Shown piece by piece: positions 7,908 through 16,837 of a stretch of DNA of 61,958 nucleotides. The notes under the pieces were generated by a model. It was not told the origin of the DNA and did no database searches. It saw nothing but the letters and a program-made list of their open reading frames with translations. The translations under genes were made by a program, and so were the position numbers. Every line of letters begins with the position of its first letter. Positions within the stretch are counted from its first letter, which is position 1. Origin of the DNA: Bryobacterales bacterium (GTDB taxonomy: Bacteria > Acidobacteriota > Terriglobia > Bryobacterales > Bryobacteraceae); NCBI GenBank assembly GCA_003142185.1, contig PLOR01000034.1:1-61958 (forward strand), in the 5' to 3' direction.

Positions 7908-9080
7908 TTAACCCGCCGCCGCCGTTTTGGCGGCCGGGCAATCGCGAATCAACGCTTCGATTTCCTTATCCATGAGGCCTTTCTTCCGCTGATCCGCCAC
8001 CGCGGTGAAACGGTGGTATAGCGCATCAAGCTGCTCGCGGTCCAGCTCGTAGCCCAAGTTGCGGGCTCGCTGGTGGAGCGCGTGGCGCCCGCTGTGCTTG
8101 CCTAATACCAGCTTACCTTCCGGGATGCCCACCGTGCGCGGGTCGATAATCTCGTAAGTGGTTTTTTCTTTCAGGTAGCCGTCCTGGTGAATGCCGGCTT
8201 CGTGCGCGAAGGCGTTCGCCCCAACGATGGCCTTGTTCGGCTGGGGGCCGAATGTGATGATCGAGCTCAACAGCTCGCTCGCCGCGTACAGGTGCTCGGT
8301 GTGGATGCCGGTGTAATAAGGATAACTGTCGGAGCGGGTCTTCAAAATCATGACCACTTCTTCGAGCGAACAATTACCGGCGCGTTCGCCGATGCCGTTG
8401 ATGGTGCATTCCACCTGGCGCGCGCCGGCCTCGATGGCGGTGAGAGAATTGGCGACCGCCAAGCCCAGGTCGTCGTGGCAATGCACGCTGACGATGGCGG
8501 TCGAGCCCAGCGCGCGGGCCACTTTCCCGATCAGCTCGCCGTATTCCTTGGGCGTGGAATAGCCAACGGTATCGGGGATGTTGACGGTGCCCGCGCCGGC
8601 GGCCACCACCGCTTTCGAGATCTCGATCAGGAATTCGACATCGGTGCGGGCGCCGTCTTCGGCCGAAAACTCGACGTCATCCACGTGACGCCGGGCCAGT
8701 TCCACCGCCTTCACGGCTTCTTCCAGCACCTGCTGCCGGGTCTTGCGCAATTTGTATTTCAGGTGGATATCGCTGGTGGCGATGAAGGTGTGCAGACGGG
8801 GCTGGCGCGCGGGTTCGAGCGCCTCGACGGCGCGTTCCACGTCCATCGCGCAACAGCGCGCCAGGCCCGCCACGCGCGCTTCGGGGAACTCGCGGCTCAC
8901 CGCCTGGACCGCCTCAAAATCGCCCTCCGAGGCGATCGGGAAGCCGGCCTCCAGAATGTCAGCGCCCAGTTCCACCAGTTTGCGCGCCATGCGCACTTTC
9001 TCGGGAACCGTCATACTGCAACCCGGAGACTGTTCGCCGTCACGCAGCGTTGTATCGAAAATAATTACGCGCTCGCTCAT
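7908..9080 (-). CDS. leuA: 2-isopropylmalate synthase, short form lacking the regulatory domain
   Basis: 390 residues. The TIM-barrel catalytic domain is complete: FDTTLRDGEQSPG at 8-20, the metal ligands in HCHDDLG, and NGIGERAGN. The linker with HEAGIHQDG and LGKHSGRHA is also present. The protein stops near residue 390, whereas typical LeuA continues to about 510-550 with the leucine-binding dimerisation domain, so this enzyme should lack standard leucine feedback inhibition. The alternative of a homocitrate or citramalate synthase is possible from length alone, but the leuBCD neighbours favour LeuA. It is the first gene of the operon, divergent from the LysR gene. Confidence 0.93.
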   Translation of the reverse strand: MSERVIIFDTTLRDGEQSPGCSMTVPEKVRMARKLVELGADILEAGFPIASEGDFEAVQAVSREFPEARVAGLARCCAMDVERAVEALEPARQPRLHTFIATSDIHLKYKLRKTRQQVLEEAVKAVELARRHVDDVEFSAEDGARTDVEFLIEISKAVVAAGAGTVNIPDTVGYSTPKEYGELIGKVARALGSTAIVSVHCHDDLGLAVANSLTAIEAGARQVECTINGIGERAGNCSLEEVVMILKTRSDSYPYYTGIHTEHLYAASELLSSIITFGPQPNKAIVGANAFAHEAGIHQDGYLKEKTTYEIIDPRTVGIPEGKLVLGKHSGRHALHQRARNLGYELDREQLDALYHRFTAVADQRKKGLMDKEIEALIRDCPAAKTAAAG

Positions 9081-9130
9081 GCTGTCTACCGATACTTCGC
9101 ATTATGCGCACCCGGACCTGGATTTGGCAA

Positions 9131-9170
9131 ATTTATAATCTTACAGGCATCTATTAGCAGATGTTATACT
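9131..9170. promoter_or_regulatory. Divergent leuA / lysR control region with operator-like palindrome
   Basis: An inverted repeat CATCT-N6-AGATG occupies 9148-9163. For the plus strand a TTACAG (9141-9146) and TATACT (9165-9170) pair with an 18-base spacer flanks it, putting the transcript start within a few bases of the lysR ATG (nearly leaderless). For the minus strand a TATAAA-like -10 lies at 9132-9137. The palindrome thus sits where a LysR protein could act on both genes. The promoter calls are by eye. Confidence 0.5.
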
Positions 9171-9180
9171 GAAACCTGCC

Positions 9181-10050
9181 ATGGAACTCAACCCGCTGCA
9201 GGTGTTTTTGATGGTGGCGACCGAGGGGAGCTTCTCGCGCGCGGCGGAGAAGCTGCTGCGCACGCAGCCCGCGGTGTCGCTGGCATTGCAAAGACTCGAG
9301 CTGGAGCTGGGCGAAAAGCTGATCGACCGCTCGGGCAAGGAGCTGTTGTTGACCGACGCGGGCCGTAGCGCGCTCGACTTCGCGCGCCGCTTCGAGAGCC
9401 TGGAGCGGGAGCTCGAGAATTCGCTGGCCGAGCTGCGCGACAATTCCGCCGGGCGGCTGACGGTCGGCGCCAACGAATCCACTACCTTGTATCTGCTGCG
9501 TCATATCGAGCGGTACCGCGCGCTGCATCCCAAGATCAAAGTGACGGTGCGGCGCAGCATGGGAAGCAAAATCCCCAACGAACTGCTCGACGGCAATCTG
9601 GAGCTGGGGGTGATCAGCTACGATCCCGGCGACGACCGGATCCGCTCCAAGGTGATCTACACCGATGCGATCGCTCTTGTCGTTTCACCGCGCCACCGGC
9701 TGGCCCGGCGCAAGAGCGTCTCCATCGCCGATCTGGCGGAGGAGAATTTCATCGCCCACAACGTGATGTCGCCGTACCGCGACGTGGTGATCCACGAGTT
9801 TCAGGCGCGCAAGATACCGCTTCGCATGGATGTCGACATGCCGACCATCGAGAGCATTCGCAAAATGGTGCAGGATAACCAAGGCGTGGCGTTTCTGCCG
9901 CGCATGTGCGTGGAACAGGAAATCGAACAGAAGCTATTGCGCGAAGTGCGGGTGAAGGAAATGAATATCGAACGGAAGATCCGCCTGGTGTATCCGACGC
10001 GGCGGGCGCTGAGCCACGCCGCGCGGGCGTTCCTGGAAATCGTGGGGTGA
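9181..10050 (+). CDS. LysR-family transcriptional regulator
   Basis: 289 residues, standard length. The N-terminal winged helix-turn-helix (residues 1-60) includes FLMVATEGSFSRAAEKL and TQPAVSLALQRLE. A linker helix and a periplasmic-binding-protein-like effector domain (about 90-289) follow. It is transcribed divergently from leuA with 100 bases between the two starts and an operator-like palindrome between them, so it most likely regulates the leu operon and itself. Known LysR regulators of leucine genes (LeuO, and similar local regulators) make this reasonable, but the effector is not evident. The ATG has no clear ribosome site and may be read from a near-leaderless transcript. Confidence 0.95.
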   Translation: MELNPLQVFLMVATEGSFSRAAEKLLRTQPAVSLALQRLELELGEKLIDRSGKELLLTDAGRSALDFARRFESLERELENSLAELRDNSAGRLTVGANESTTLYLLRHIERYRALHPKIKVTVRRSMGSKIPNELLDGNLELGVISYDPGDDRIRSKVIYTDAIALVVSPRHRLARRKSVSIADLAEENFIAHNVMSPYRDVVIHEFQARKIPLRMDVDMPTIESIRKMVQDNQGVAFLPRMCVEQEIEQKLLREVRVKEMNIERKIRLVYPTRRALSHAARAFLEIVG

Positions 10051-10070
10051 GGCTGGCAGCCCCGATATTG

Positions 10071-10151
10071 CCACGGATGGACACAGATAAACACCGATAA
10101 GCACAAATATGATTCTTGGTTTTATCAGCGTTCATCTGTGTTCATCCGTGG
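10071..10151. repeat. Dispersed inverted repeat F between convergent genes
   Basis: Arms of 30 bp beginning CCACGGATG and ending CATCCGTGG with four mismatches. It fills the gap between the convergent lysR and nadD genes and could fold in either transcript, acting as a shared terminator. The CACGGATGAACACAG core is a widespread bacterial intergenic repeat. Confidence 0.8.
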
Positions 10152-10161
10152 CTCAAAAGGT

Positions 10162-10743
10162 TTACTTGTGGCTCGCCATCCCATATAGCCCGTGTTGCCT
10201 GATGTAATCGAGCACGGGCCCAGGGACCTCGGCGTCTCGTTCGCCGCGCTCGAATTGCTGGCGAATGGCGGAGGATGAAATATCCAGTTGCGGCGAGTCC
10301 AGCCACTCCGCCGTCACTTCTTCCGGTATGGCGCAGGAATGCCCGGGGCGGCTGATGACCAGAAAAACCACCTGCCGGGCCACGTCGTGCCAGCGATGCC
10401 AGGTTTGGATTTCGGCGAAGGCGTCGGCGCCGATTAAGAAGAACAGCTCGTCGGTGGGCGCGAGCGTGGCGCGCACTTTTTCGATGGTGTCGATCGAATA
10501 GCTGCGGCGGGTACCTTCTTCCAGGCGCGAGACCGCGAAACGCGGTTCGTCCGCAACGGCAAGCTCGGCCATGCGCACGCGATCGTCGAAGCCGGCCGCG
10601 GTCACGCCGTCCTTATGCGGCGGATGCGCGGCGGGGACGAACAGCACGCGGTCCAGGTGAAAATGGGAGAGCGCGGTGCGGGCGATAGACAGATGGGCGT
10701 TGTGAATCGGGTCGAAGGTGCCGCCGAAAATCGCCAGTCGCAT
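10162..10743 (-). CDS. nadD: Nicotinate-nucleotide adenylyltransferase
   Basis: 193 residues. It adenylates nicotinate mononucleotide in NAD synthesis. The nucleotidyltransferase signature GGTFDPIHNAHL (residues 7-18, with Asn in place of the usual Gly) and the C-terminal ISSSAIRQ motif are both present. Other support: VPAAHPPHK and GADAF. It reads in the same direction as the cyclophilin gene upstream, with 22 bases between them, so the two probably form an operon. In many bacteria nadD is followed by rsfS; here it is followed by a repeat and the convergent lysR gene. Confidence 0.95.
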   Translation of the reverse strand: MRLAIFGGTFDPIHNAHLSIARTALSHFHLDRVLFVPAAHPPHKDGVTAAGFDDRVRMAELAVADEPRFAVSRLEEGTRRSYSIDTIEKVRATLAPTDELFFLIGADAFAEIQTWHRWHDVARQVVFLVISRPGHSCAIPEEVTAEWLDSPQLDISSSAIRQQFERGERDAEVPGPVLDYIRQHGLYGMASHK

Positions 10744-10765
10744 GGAGGCCGGCCCGCGGGCGCCG

Positions 10766-11254
10766 TTACTCCCTCTCGATCTTGACGGAGAGGATCTTCA
10801 CATCCTTCGATGGACGGTCCTGGGAGCCGCGCGGAGTCTTGGCGATTTTCTCCACCACGGGGTAACCCTCGGTCACTTCCCCGAACACCGTATGCTTATT
10901 GTCCAGCCACGGCGTGGCGGCCACGGTGATAAAGAACTGGCTGCCGTTGGTGTTGGGCCCGGCATTGGCCATGGAAAGCACGCCCGGCTTGGTGTGCTTG
11001 AGCTCCGCGTGAAACTCGTCGGCGAATTTGTAGCCCGGACCGCCGCGGCCGGTGCCCTCCGGATCGCCGCCCTGGATCATGAAGTCGGGAATCACGCGAT
11101 GAAAAATGGTGCCGTCGTAAAAGGGTTTGCCGGTCTTGGTTCCCTCGGCCAGGGAAATGAAGTTCTCCACCGTGCGGGGCGCGTGGGCGGCAAACAGACG
11201 GATCTTGAACTTGCCTTCGGTAGTATCGAAAACGGCGTAGATTTCGTTGGCCAT
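10766..11254 (-). CDS. Cyclophilin-type peptidyl-prolyl cis-trans isomerase
   Basis: 162 residues, a single cytoplasmic cyclophilin domain. The catalytic Arg and neighbours are visible in [14 protein letters not shown], followed by [23 protein letters not shown] (binding groove), and the KHTVFGEV turn. There is no signal peptide, so it resembles PpiB rather than the periplasmic PpiA. It assists folding of cytosolic proteins. It is the first gene of a probable two-gene operon with nadD. Confidence 0.95.
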   Translation of the reverse strand: MANEIYAVFDTTEGKFKIRLFAAHAPRTVENFISLAEGTKTGKPFYDGTIFHRVIPDFMIQGGDPEGTGRGGPGYKFADEFHAELKHTKPGVLSMANAGPNTNGSQFFITVAATPWLDNKHTVFGEVTEGYPVVEKIAKTPRGSQDRPSKDVKILSVKIERE

Positions 11255-11369
11255 CAGAGCGATTGTACCAAGCCGCGACGGGCAAGCCGCAACGGGCCGT
11301 ATGTTACACTGTGAACCGGCCCGATCTCATGCACGCAAGCTCGATTATCCCGGCCCTGGATACGCCCTG

Positions 11370-11615
11370 ATGCGCCCGGAAAGACAGCAGCCTCTAACCC
11401 GCGAGGAACATCTTGAGTTGGGCCGAGAGCTAAAGCAAGCCCGCATCAAACTGAACGAACTGGCGGCGCTGGTGGTCGAGGTTTACGGGCCGCAAAACCA
11501 CGCGGCTTTCACGTTCCAGAAGATCGTTGAGGCGCTCGACACGCTTAGCGATGACATGCAGGTGCAGGCGGCCGAGGATCTTCGCGGACAGCCGGTCGAA
11601 GCGTTCTACACGTAA
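11370..11615 (+). CDS. Small hypothetical helical protein
   Basis: 81 residues starting at the ATG at 11370; the frame is open further upstream but overlaps the cyclophilin start and lacks a plausible beginning. The product is acidic to neutral and almost wholly helical (EEHLELGRELKQARIKLNELAALV, shown here in part by its LxxLxxE spacing), with no Cys or signal. No family is recognised. It lies 67 bases before a VWFA-family gene and might share its promoter. Confidence 0.65.
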   Translation: MRPERQQPLTREEHLELGRELKQARIKLNELAALVVEVYGPQNHAAFTFQKIVEALDTLSDDMQVQAAEDLRGQPVEAFYT

Positions 11616-11682
11616 TCGCAGGGCACCGGCGGCGAAGACCGCCGGCGCTACGTGAGAGGGTGCTATTCTCAGAGAAACTGCG

Positions 11683-13431
11683 ATGTCCGAAAATGCCAAG
11701 CCGCGCGTATGTTTTGTGCGCCTGGCGATAGCGGCGTGTCTGGCCGCGGCAGCTTGCGCCGGACAGACGCCGGACGCTTCCGCAACGCCGCAAAACCAGC
11801 CGGAGATCAGCACCCGCGAAGAAAAAGCCACGTTCACGTCGCACGTCAACCTGGTGATGGTGCCGGTGGTGGTGCGGGACAAGCAGGGCCGCGTTGTTGA
11901 GGGCCTCACCAAGGAGTCCTTCCGCCTCTTCGACAAAGGGAAGCTGCAGGAGATCGAGCGATTCGCCGTGGAGCGGCCCGGCGCTTTGGCGAGTAATCCA
12001 CCGACGCCTGAGTCTGCCCCGGCTGGGGGAGAAGCCGCGCCGCCGGCGCCCGACCGCGCCGCGCTGGCAGGCATGCCGCGGCGTTTTGTCGGCTACCTGT
12101 TCGACGATGTGCATCTCGAGGCCGGGGATCTGTTACGGGTTCGCCAGGCCGCCGAGCGCCACATGTACGGGGATTTGAAGCCCACCGACCGCGCCGCCAT
12201 CTTCACGACTTCCGGGCAGGGTACGGTGGATTTCACCGACGACCTGGGCCAGTTGCGCGATGGCCTGGCACGCCTCATGCCGCGCCCCCTGGCGCGTTCC
12301 GGCTTTCAGGAGTGTCCCGACATCAGCTTGTACCAGGCCGATCTGATGGTCAACAGGAATGACCCACAGGCTATCGCCGCGGCGACCGCCGAGGTGATGC
12401 TCTGCCTGAACGACGGGCTGCACGTGGACGCGCGACCGATTGCGATGACGGAGGCGCAGCGCGTACTGGGCGCTGGGCAACACGAGACCCAGGTCACGCT
12501 GGCGACTCTCAAGGACACTGTGCGGCGCATGGCGGCCATGCCTGGGGAGCGCCTTCTGGTGCTGGTGTCTCCCGGATTCTACAACCCGTTCGACCGGCAG
12601 TCGGATGCGAACGATTCGATCGAGCACGCCCTGCGCGCCAACGTCATCATCAACGTCCTCAACGCCAGAGGGCTTTATACAACCAACGTTGACGCCTCCC
12701 GCAGAGTGCTGAACGCGGAGGCCGAGCGGATAAAGCAAGACATCCTGCGCCAGAGCGAGACACTGCAAGAAGGCTTGCTCGGCGGAATTGCGGCCGGCAC
12801 CGGCGGCTTCTATTTTCACAACAACAATGACCTGGCGGAAGGCTTCCGCCGCACTGCCTCGGCCCCGGAGCTGTATTATGTGCTGGGCTTCCAACCGCAG
12901 AACCTGAAGCTCGACGGCAGCTTTCACGAATTGAAGGTCGCGATCGAATCGAAAGCCGGCTACGCCATCGAAGCGCGCCGCGGCTATTATGCGCCCACGC
13001 GCCTGGAGGACGCCGCCACCACCGCCAGGCGGGAGATCGAAGATGCCCTGTTTTCACGCGAAGAGATGAATGACCTGCCGGTGCAACTGCATACCCAGTT
13101 CTTCAAAGGCGCAGGCGATACGGCTACGGTGACGGTGCTGGCGCACGTGGACCTGGCCGGTGTGAAGTTCCGCAAGGCGGATGGCCGCAACCTGAACAAC
13201 ATAACGGTGGCCTCGGCGCTGTTTGACCACAATGGGAAACTCGTGACGGGACTGGTAAAGCACCTCGACCTTCGTTTGCGCGACGACTCCCTCCAATACC
13301 GGCTGGCGCAGGGCGTCACGGTCCGCATGGCACTGGAAGCCAAGCCGGGTTCGTACCTGGTGCGGCTGGTGGTGCGGGAACTGGAAGGCCAAATGATGTC
13401 GGCCATCAATCTCACGGTCGACATACCATAG
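11683..13431 (+). CDS. VWFA-related Acidobacterial-domain protein (type I of module 1)
   Basis: 582 residues, exported: an N-terminal hydrophobic segment ends near ACAGQTPDA, either a Sec cleavage site or a weak lipobox. A beta-strand region with VNLVMVPVVVRDKQG follows at about 50-65, then a von Willebrand A-like domain whose metal-site strand reads YLFDDVHLE in place of canonical DxSxS. The LLVLVSPGFYNP strand and YYVLGFQPQ-type block are family marks. The C-terminal 200 residues are beta-rich. It is clearly paralogous to the gene at 31024-32703 over its whole length. It is followed by a second VWFA gene (13646), matching the order in the second module. The function is unknown; adhesion or surface-complex assembly is the usual guess. 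Confidence 0.88.
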   Translation: MSENAKPRVCFVRLAIAACLAAAACAGQTPDASATPQNQPEISTREEKATFTSHVNLVMVPVVVRDKQGRVVEGLTKESFRLFDKGKLQEIERFAVERPGALASNPPTPESAPAGGEAAPPAPDRAALAGMPRRFVGYLFDDVHLEAGDLLRVRQAAERHMYGDLKPTDRAAIFTTSGQGTVDFTDDLGQLRDGLARLMPRPLARSGFQECPDISLYQADLMVNRNDPQAIAAATAEVMLCLNDGLHVDARPIAMTEAQRVLGAGQHETQVTLATLKDTVRRMAAMPGERLLVLVSPGFYNPFDRQSDANDSIEHALRANVIINVLNARGLYTTNVDASRRVLNAEAERIKQDILRQSETLQEGLLGGIAAGTGGFYFHNNNDLAEGFRRTASAPELYYVLGFQPQNLKLDGSFHELKVAIESKAGYAIEARRGYYAPTRLEDAATTARREIEDALFSREEMNDLPVQLHTQFFKGAGDTATVTVLAHVDLAGVKFRKADGRNLNNITVASALFDHNGKLVTGLVKHLDLRLRDDSLQYRLAQGVTVRMALEAKPGSYLVRLVVRELEGQMMSAINLTVDIP

Positions 13432-13542
13432 CCTTCGCGGCGCCTTCGCAGGCGCTAACGCTCCCGCATAGCCGTTGAAAAAAAACAACAGTGTCGCTAT
13501 GCAGATGTCGGATGGCTCGGAAGAGCCTAGCGCGGAGAGTAT

Positions 13543-13561
13543 CTTTCAGTCAGACTGAAGG
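13543..13561. promoter_or_regulatory. Palindrome in the VWFA intergenic region
   Basis: TTCAGTC-A-GACTGAA (13545-13559), extendable by one wobble and one pair to 13543-13561, lies about 85 bases before the next start. It looks like an operator or a small RNA hairpin. The rest of the 213-base gap 13432-13645 shows no gene. Confidence 0.4.
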
Positions 13562-13645
13562 TGTGACGACAACGGGCGGAAGACGAACTGGTGCCGGCCG
13601 TCAACGGCCCGGTGGACATACTATGAAGAGAAGAAAGGCGACGAT

Positions 13646-16015
13646 ATGCGAATCCTCGGATTAGCTGGACTCACGTTTCTAGCGGCGATGGCGGCGCCGG
13701 CGCAGCAAAACCAACCGGTCCCCAATTCGGGCGTGGTGATTCGAACCGAAACCAAGCAGGTGCTGGTGGACGCGGTGGTGACCGACAAGAAGGGCAACTA
13801 CGTCCCCGATCTTTCGCAGAAAGATTTCAAGGTGCTGGAGGACGGCAAGGAACAGTCTATCCGCAGCTTCGCTTATGAAGCCGAGGCGTCTTCCCCCAAC
13901 AGCACCCAGCCGCATTACCTGGTGTTATTCTTCGACAACTCGACCATGAGTTTTAGCGACCAGGCGGTGGCGCGCCGGGCGGCGGGCAAGTTCGTCGACT
14001 CCAATGCCGGGCCTAACCGTTATATTGCGATCGTCAACTTCTCGGGCGGCTTGCAGATCGCGCAGAACTTCACCGCCGACGCGGAGCGGTTGAAGCAGGT
14101 GGTGAGCGGCGTGAAGCTCGCCAGCGTCAATCCGAACGCGGGAACCATAGCGGTCGGCGCCGACGCCTCGACGCCGTCCGCCGTCGCTTTGGACAGCGGC
14201 TTACCCAGCTTATCGACCGCTGCGGAAGCGCAGTTTGGGCAACGCGATTTGTTGCTGGCGTTGCGCGGCTTGGCCAAAGGATTGGCAGCGGTCCCGGGCC
14301 GCAAGATCCTGGTGCTGTTCACCGAAGGCTTCCCGCTGAGCATGGAGATCCGGTCCGAGGTGACCGCCGCTACGGATACGTGCAACAAAGCGAATGTGTC
14401 GATCTATCCGATCGACGTGCGCGGCCTGGTGGGAGCGGCTCCGGGGATCGCTCCCGGTCCCGGCCTTGGGCCGGGCGGGCGCGGCATGCCGTATGGCTCT
14501 TTGAACCCGGCCGCTCCGCGCGGCGGCATCTTAGCGGCGTTAGGCCTGGGCAGCGGTTTTGGCATGCTACAGCCCGCCGCCTTTTTCCAACGCGGTGGGT
14601 CGGCACCCACGGGTGGCACGGGCAGTTCGCCGGGTGGTTCGCCGGGTGGTGCGAGGCCTGGCGGCGGGACTCCGAGCCCGGCTCCGACCCGTGGACCGTC
14701 GAGCCCAGGTCCAAGCCGTGGACCGACTAATAGCCCAACCAGCACCGGTACGCGCAGCCCCACCAATCCCGGGGTTAACCCGGCCTACACCACGCCTCCG
14801 CGGATCATCGTTCCGCCGCCTCCGCCCAGTGCAAACGACAATCAGCAAGTCATGTACATGCTGGCCGATGGCACCGGCGGATTCGTGATTGCCAACACCA
14901 ATGACCTGCTAGGCGGCCTGGAGAAGATCGGCAAGGAGCAAAATCAGTACTACCTGCTTGGATACACACCGCCGGACACCCCGGAGGGGAGCTGCCACCT
15001 ATTGAAGGTGAAAATGGAGCACGGCGGATACACGGTGCGGGCGCGCAGCGGCTATTGCAATGTGAAGCAGGTGGACCTGCTGGCAGGCAAGCCGGCCGAG
15101 CGCGACCTGGAGACGCGCGCAGCCGCCGGTATCCCCGGCACCATCCAGTCCGCAGCCATGCAGGCGCCATTCTTTTATCTCTCCCCCAACGCCGCGCGTC
15201 TCGACCTGGCCCTGGAGATCCCTTCCCATTCCATCCAGTTCACCAAGGTGAAAGGCCATCAGCACGCCGATGTCAACATACTGGGGATTGCGTATGGCCC
15301 CAATGGCGCGGTGGGCGCGCGGTTCAGCGACACGGTCAAGCTCGACTTCGCCGACAAGAAGGAGCTAGAGGCCTTTCTGCAGAAGCCCTACTTGCACTAC
15401 GACAACCAGTTCGACCTGGCCTCCGGTTCCTACGATCTGAAGGTGCTCTTCAGCTCCGGCGGCGAGGAATTCGGCAAGCTGGAAAAGGATCCGCTGACCA
15501 TTGACAAGTACGATGGCAAGGGTTTGTTCATTAGTGGCGTTGCGCTCAGTACCGACTTTCACAAGGTAAGTGAGGTGGATACGGACATGGATGCCGACCT
15601 GCTGGACGGCCGCGCGCCCTTGGTGGCCCAAGGTATGCAAATCACGCCGGGCGGCAGCAATCACTTCAAGAAGTCCGACACCGCAGTCTGCTACCTGGAA
15701 GTCTACGAACCGCTGTTGCACACAGAGGGTTCGGACCAGGCCGCAGCCGGAGGCGGCGCAGCCAAGCCCGCGGGGCCCTTGCCTCAGGTGACCGTCCAAG
15801 TCCGCCTGCTGGATGCGAAGACCGGCGATCCGAAAACAGATACCGGTGCCATCGACATCACCAAACTCGCCAAACCGGGCAACCCTGTAATCCCGGTGGC
15901 ATTCCGCTTGAAAGTCGACGAGCTTGCCGTCGGCTCCTACTTTGCCGAAATTCGAGCGGTCGACGCCACCCACCGCATCGTCGCCCGCAAAGTGCCGTTT
16001 GAGGTGGTGGAGTAG
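13646..16015 (+). CDS. VWFA-related Acidobacterial-domain protein with long Pro/Gly/Ser/Thr linker (type II of module 1)
   Basis: 789 residues. A Sec signal peptide (to about residue 20, APAQQ) is followed by a strand motif VLVDAVVTDKKGNYV, then a VWA-like domain with LFFDNSTMS and the NAGPNRYIAIVNFSGG block. Residues about 275-395 are a low-complexity Gly/Pro/Ser/Thr tract, here inserted inside or after the VWA domain. The LLGYTPPDTPEGSCH block and a beta-rich C-terminal half follow. It is paralogous to the 29081-31027 product (shared NAGPNR and PEGSCHPLKV-type blocks), which has no long linker. It is the second gene of the module. Confidence 0.88.
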   Translation: MRILGLAGLTFLAAMAAPAQQNQPVPNSGVVIRTETKQVLVDAVVTDKKGNYVPDLSQKDFKVLEDGKEQSIRSFAYEAEASSPNSTQPHYLVLFFDNSTMSFSDQAVARRAAGKFVDSNAGPNRYIAIVNFSGGLQIAQNFTADAERLKQVVSGVKLASVNPNAGTIAVGADASTPSAVALDSGLPSLSTAAEAQFGQRDLLLALRGLAKGLAAVPGRKILVLFTEGFPLSMEIRSEVTAATDTCNKANVSIYPIDVRGLVGAAPGIAPGPGLGPGGRGMPYGSLNPAAPRGGILAALGLGSGFGMLQPAAFFQRGGSAPTGGTGSSPGGSPGGARPGGGTPSPAPTRGPSSPGPSRGPTNSPTSTGTRSPTNPGVNPAYTTPPRIIVPPPPPSANDNQQVMYMLADGTGGFVIANTNDLLGGLEKIGKEQNQYYLLGYTPPDTPEGSCHLLKVKMEHGGYTVRARSGYCNVKQVDLLAGKPAERDLETRAAAGIPGTIQSAAMQAPFFYLSPNAARLDLALEIPSHSIQFTKVKGHQHADVNILGIAYGPNGAVGARFSDTVKLDFADKKELEAFLQKPYLHYDNQFDLASGSYDLKVLFSSGGEEFGKLEKDPLTIDKYDGKGLFISGVALSTDFHKVSEVDTDMDADLLDGRAPLVAQGMQITPGGSNHFKKSDTAVCYLEVYEPLLHTEGSDQAAAGGGAAKPAGPLPQVTVQVRLLDAKTGDPKTDTGAIDITKLAKPGNPVIPVAFRLKVDELAVGSYFAEIRAVDATHRIVARKVPFEVVE

Positions 16016-16036
16016 GAAGTATATTGAGCCACCGAC

Positions 16037-16085
16037 GTGGCGCACGCACTCGTGCGTGCCGTGTCGAGACTCTTCTCGACACCTG
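16037..16085. repeat. MITE-like repeat B, single arm
   Basis: GTGGCGCACGCACTCGTGCG followed by a short GTCGAGACTCTTCTCGAC hairpin; no mirror arm follows. It lies 22 bases past the VWFA stop and may serve as a terminator. Confidence 0.65.
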
Positions 16086-16214
16086 TTATAAGCCAAGCGA
16101 CTGACAGTAACAGCGAGACCATCGAAACCTTTGCCGGACCAGTGTGGCAGGCCAGGCCGCGGTAATCAGTTGCACTCTTCGCGCGCCTCACAAACGGAGA
16201 GAATAACAAAAACC

Positions 16215-16757
16215 ATGCGTATCTCATCTGCAGCCGCTCTTAGAATGTGTGGTGCGGCCTTGAGTGTTGCGTTGGCCTCGCTGCCACTCCTGGCGGCGGA
16301 GAAAGACCCAACACCGGTGCCGGCTCCCGTTCCTACGCAGATTCTGACAGCCAGGAAGGCGTTCATTTCCAATGCCGGATTCGATGGCAATGCCTTTGCC
16401 ATCCTCCAGCGCGCTGGAGACGCCGAAGAGCCTTACAACCAGTTCTACGAGGCCATGAAAAGTTCGGGGAAATTTGAAATCGTTGGCACTCCTTCCGACG
16501 CGGACCTCGTCCTTGAGATACGTTTTAGCGCCCAACTTTCCAGCACCGGAAAGGTCGACACCTATCAGCCTCTGGTGACACTAACCATCCTGGACAGCAA
16601 GACCCATTTCATACTCTGGACGATCACCGAGCCAGTGGAAAGTGCGATTCTGGCGAAGACTTGGGGGAAGAACTTCGATCATGGAATAGCGAGTCTGGTG
16701 CGTGACTTGACGGCTCTGTCCGCCCAACCCGCCGCAGGCGGCAGTGCGAATAAGTAG
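16215..16757 (+). CDS. Small exported hypothetical protein
   Basis: 180 residues starting at the ATG at 16215, supported by GGAGAG about 12 bases upstream. The N-terminus is a Sec signal (MRISSAA, hydrophobic core, cut near LLAAEK at about residue 28). A Pro-rich spacer (PTPVPAPVPT) precedes a folded domain with alternating helix and strand: a YEAMKSSGKFEIVG segment and ADLVLEIRF recall periplasmic proteins of the 'DUF4136-like / TolB N-domain-like' kind, but the assignment is weak. It is separated from the VWFA module by repeat B, and its co-transcription is uncertain. Confidence 0.75.
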   Translation: MRISSAAALRMCGAALSVALASLPLLAAEKDPTPVPAPVPTQILTARKAFISNAGFDGNAFAILQRAGDAEEPYNQFYEAMKSSGKFEIVGTPSDADLVLEIRFSAQLSSTGKVDTYQPLVTLTILDSKTHFILWTITEPVESAILAKTWGKNFDHGIASLVRDLTALSAQPAAGGSANK

Positions 16758-16776
16758 GCCACTCGCCCTGGTTCTG

Positions 16777-16800
16777 ATCGGAGCCGCGAACAGGGAGCGG
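16777..16800. repeat. Dispersed repeat C, half copy
   Basis: ATCGGAGCCGCGAACAGGGA with GCGG following matches the right arm of the full copy at 4544-4610. It lies between convergent genes. Confidence 0.6.
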
Positions 16801-16837
16801 TATCCCGCATACAGTGCGATATTACAAGGTCGAAGGC

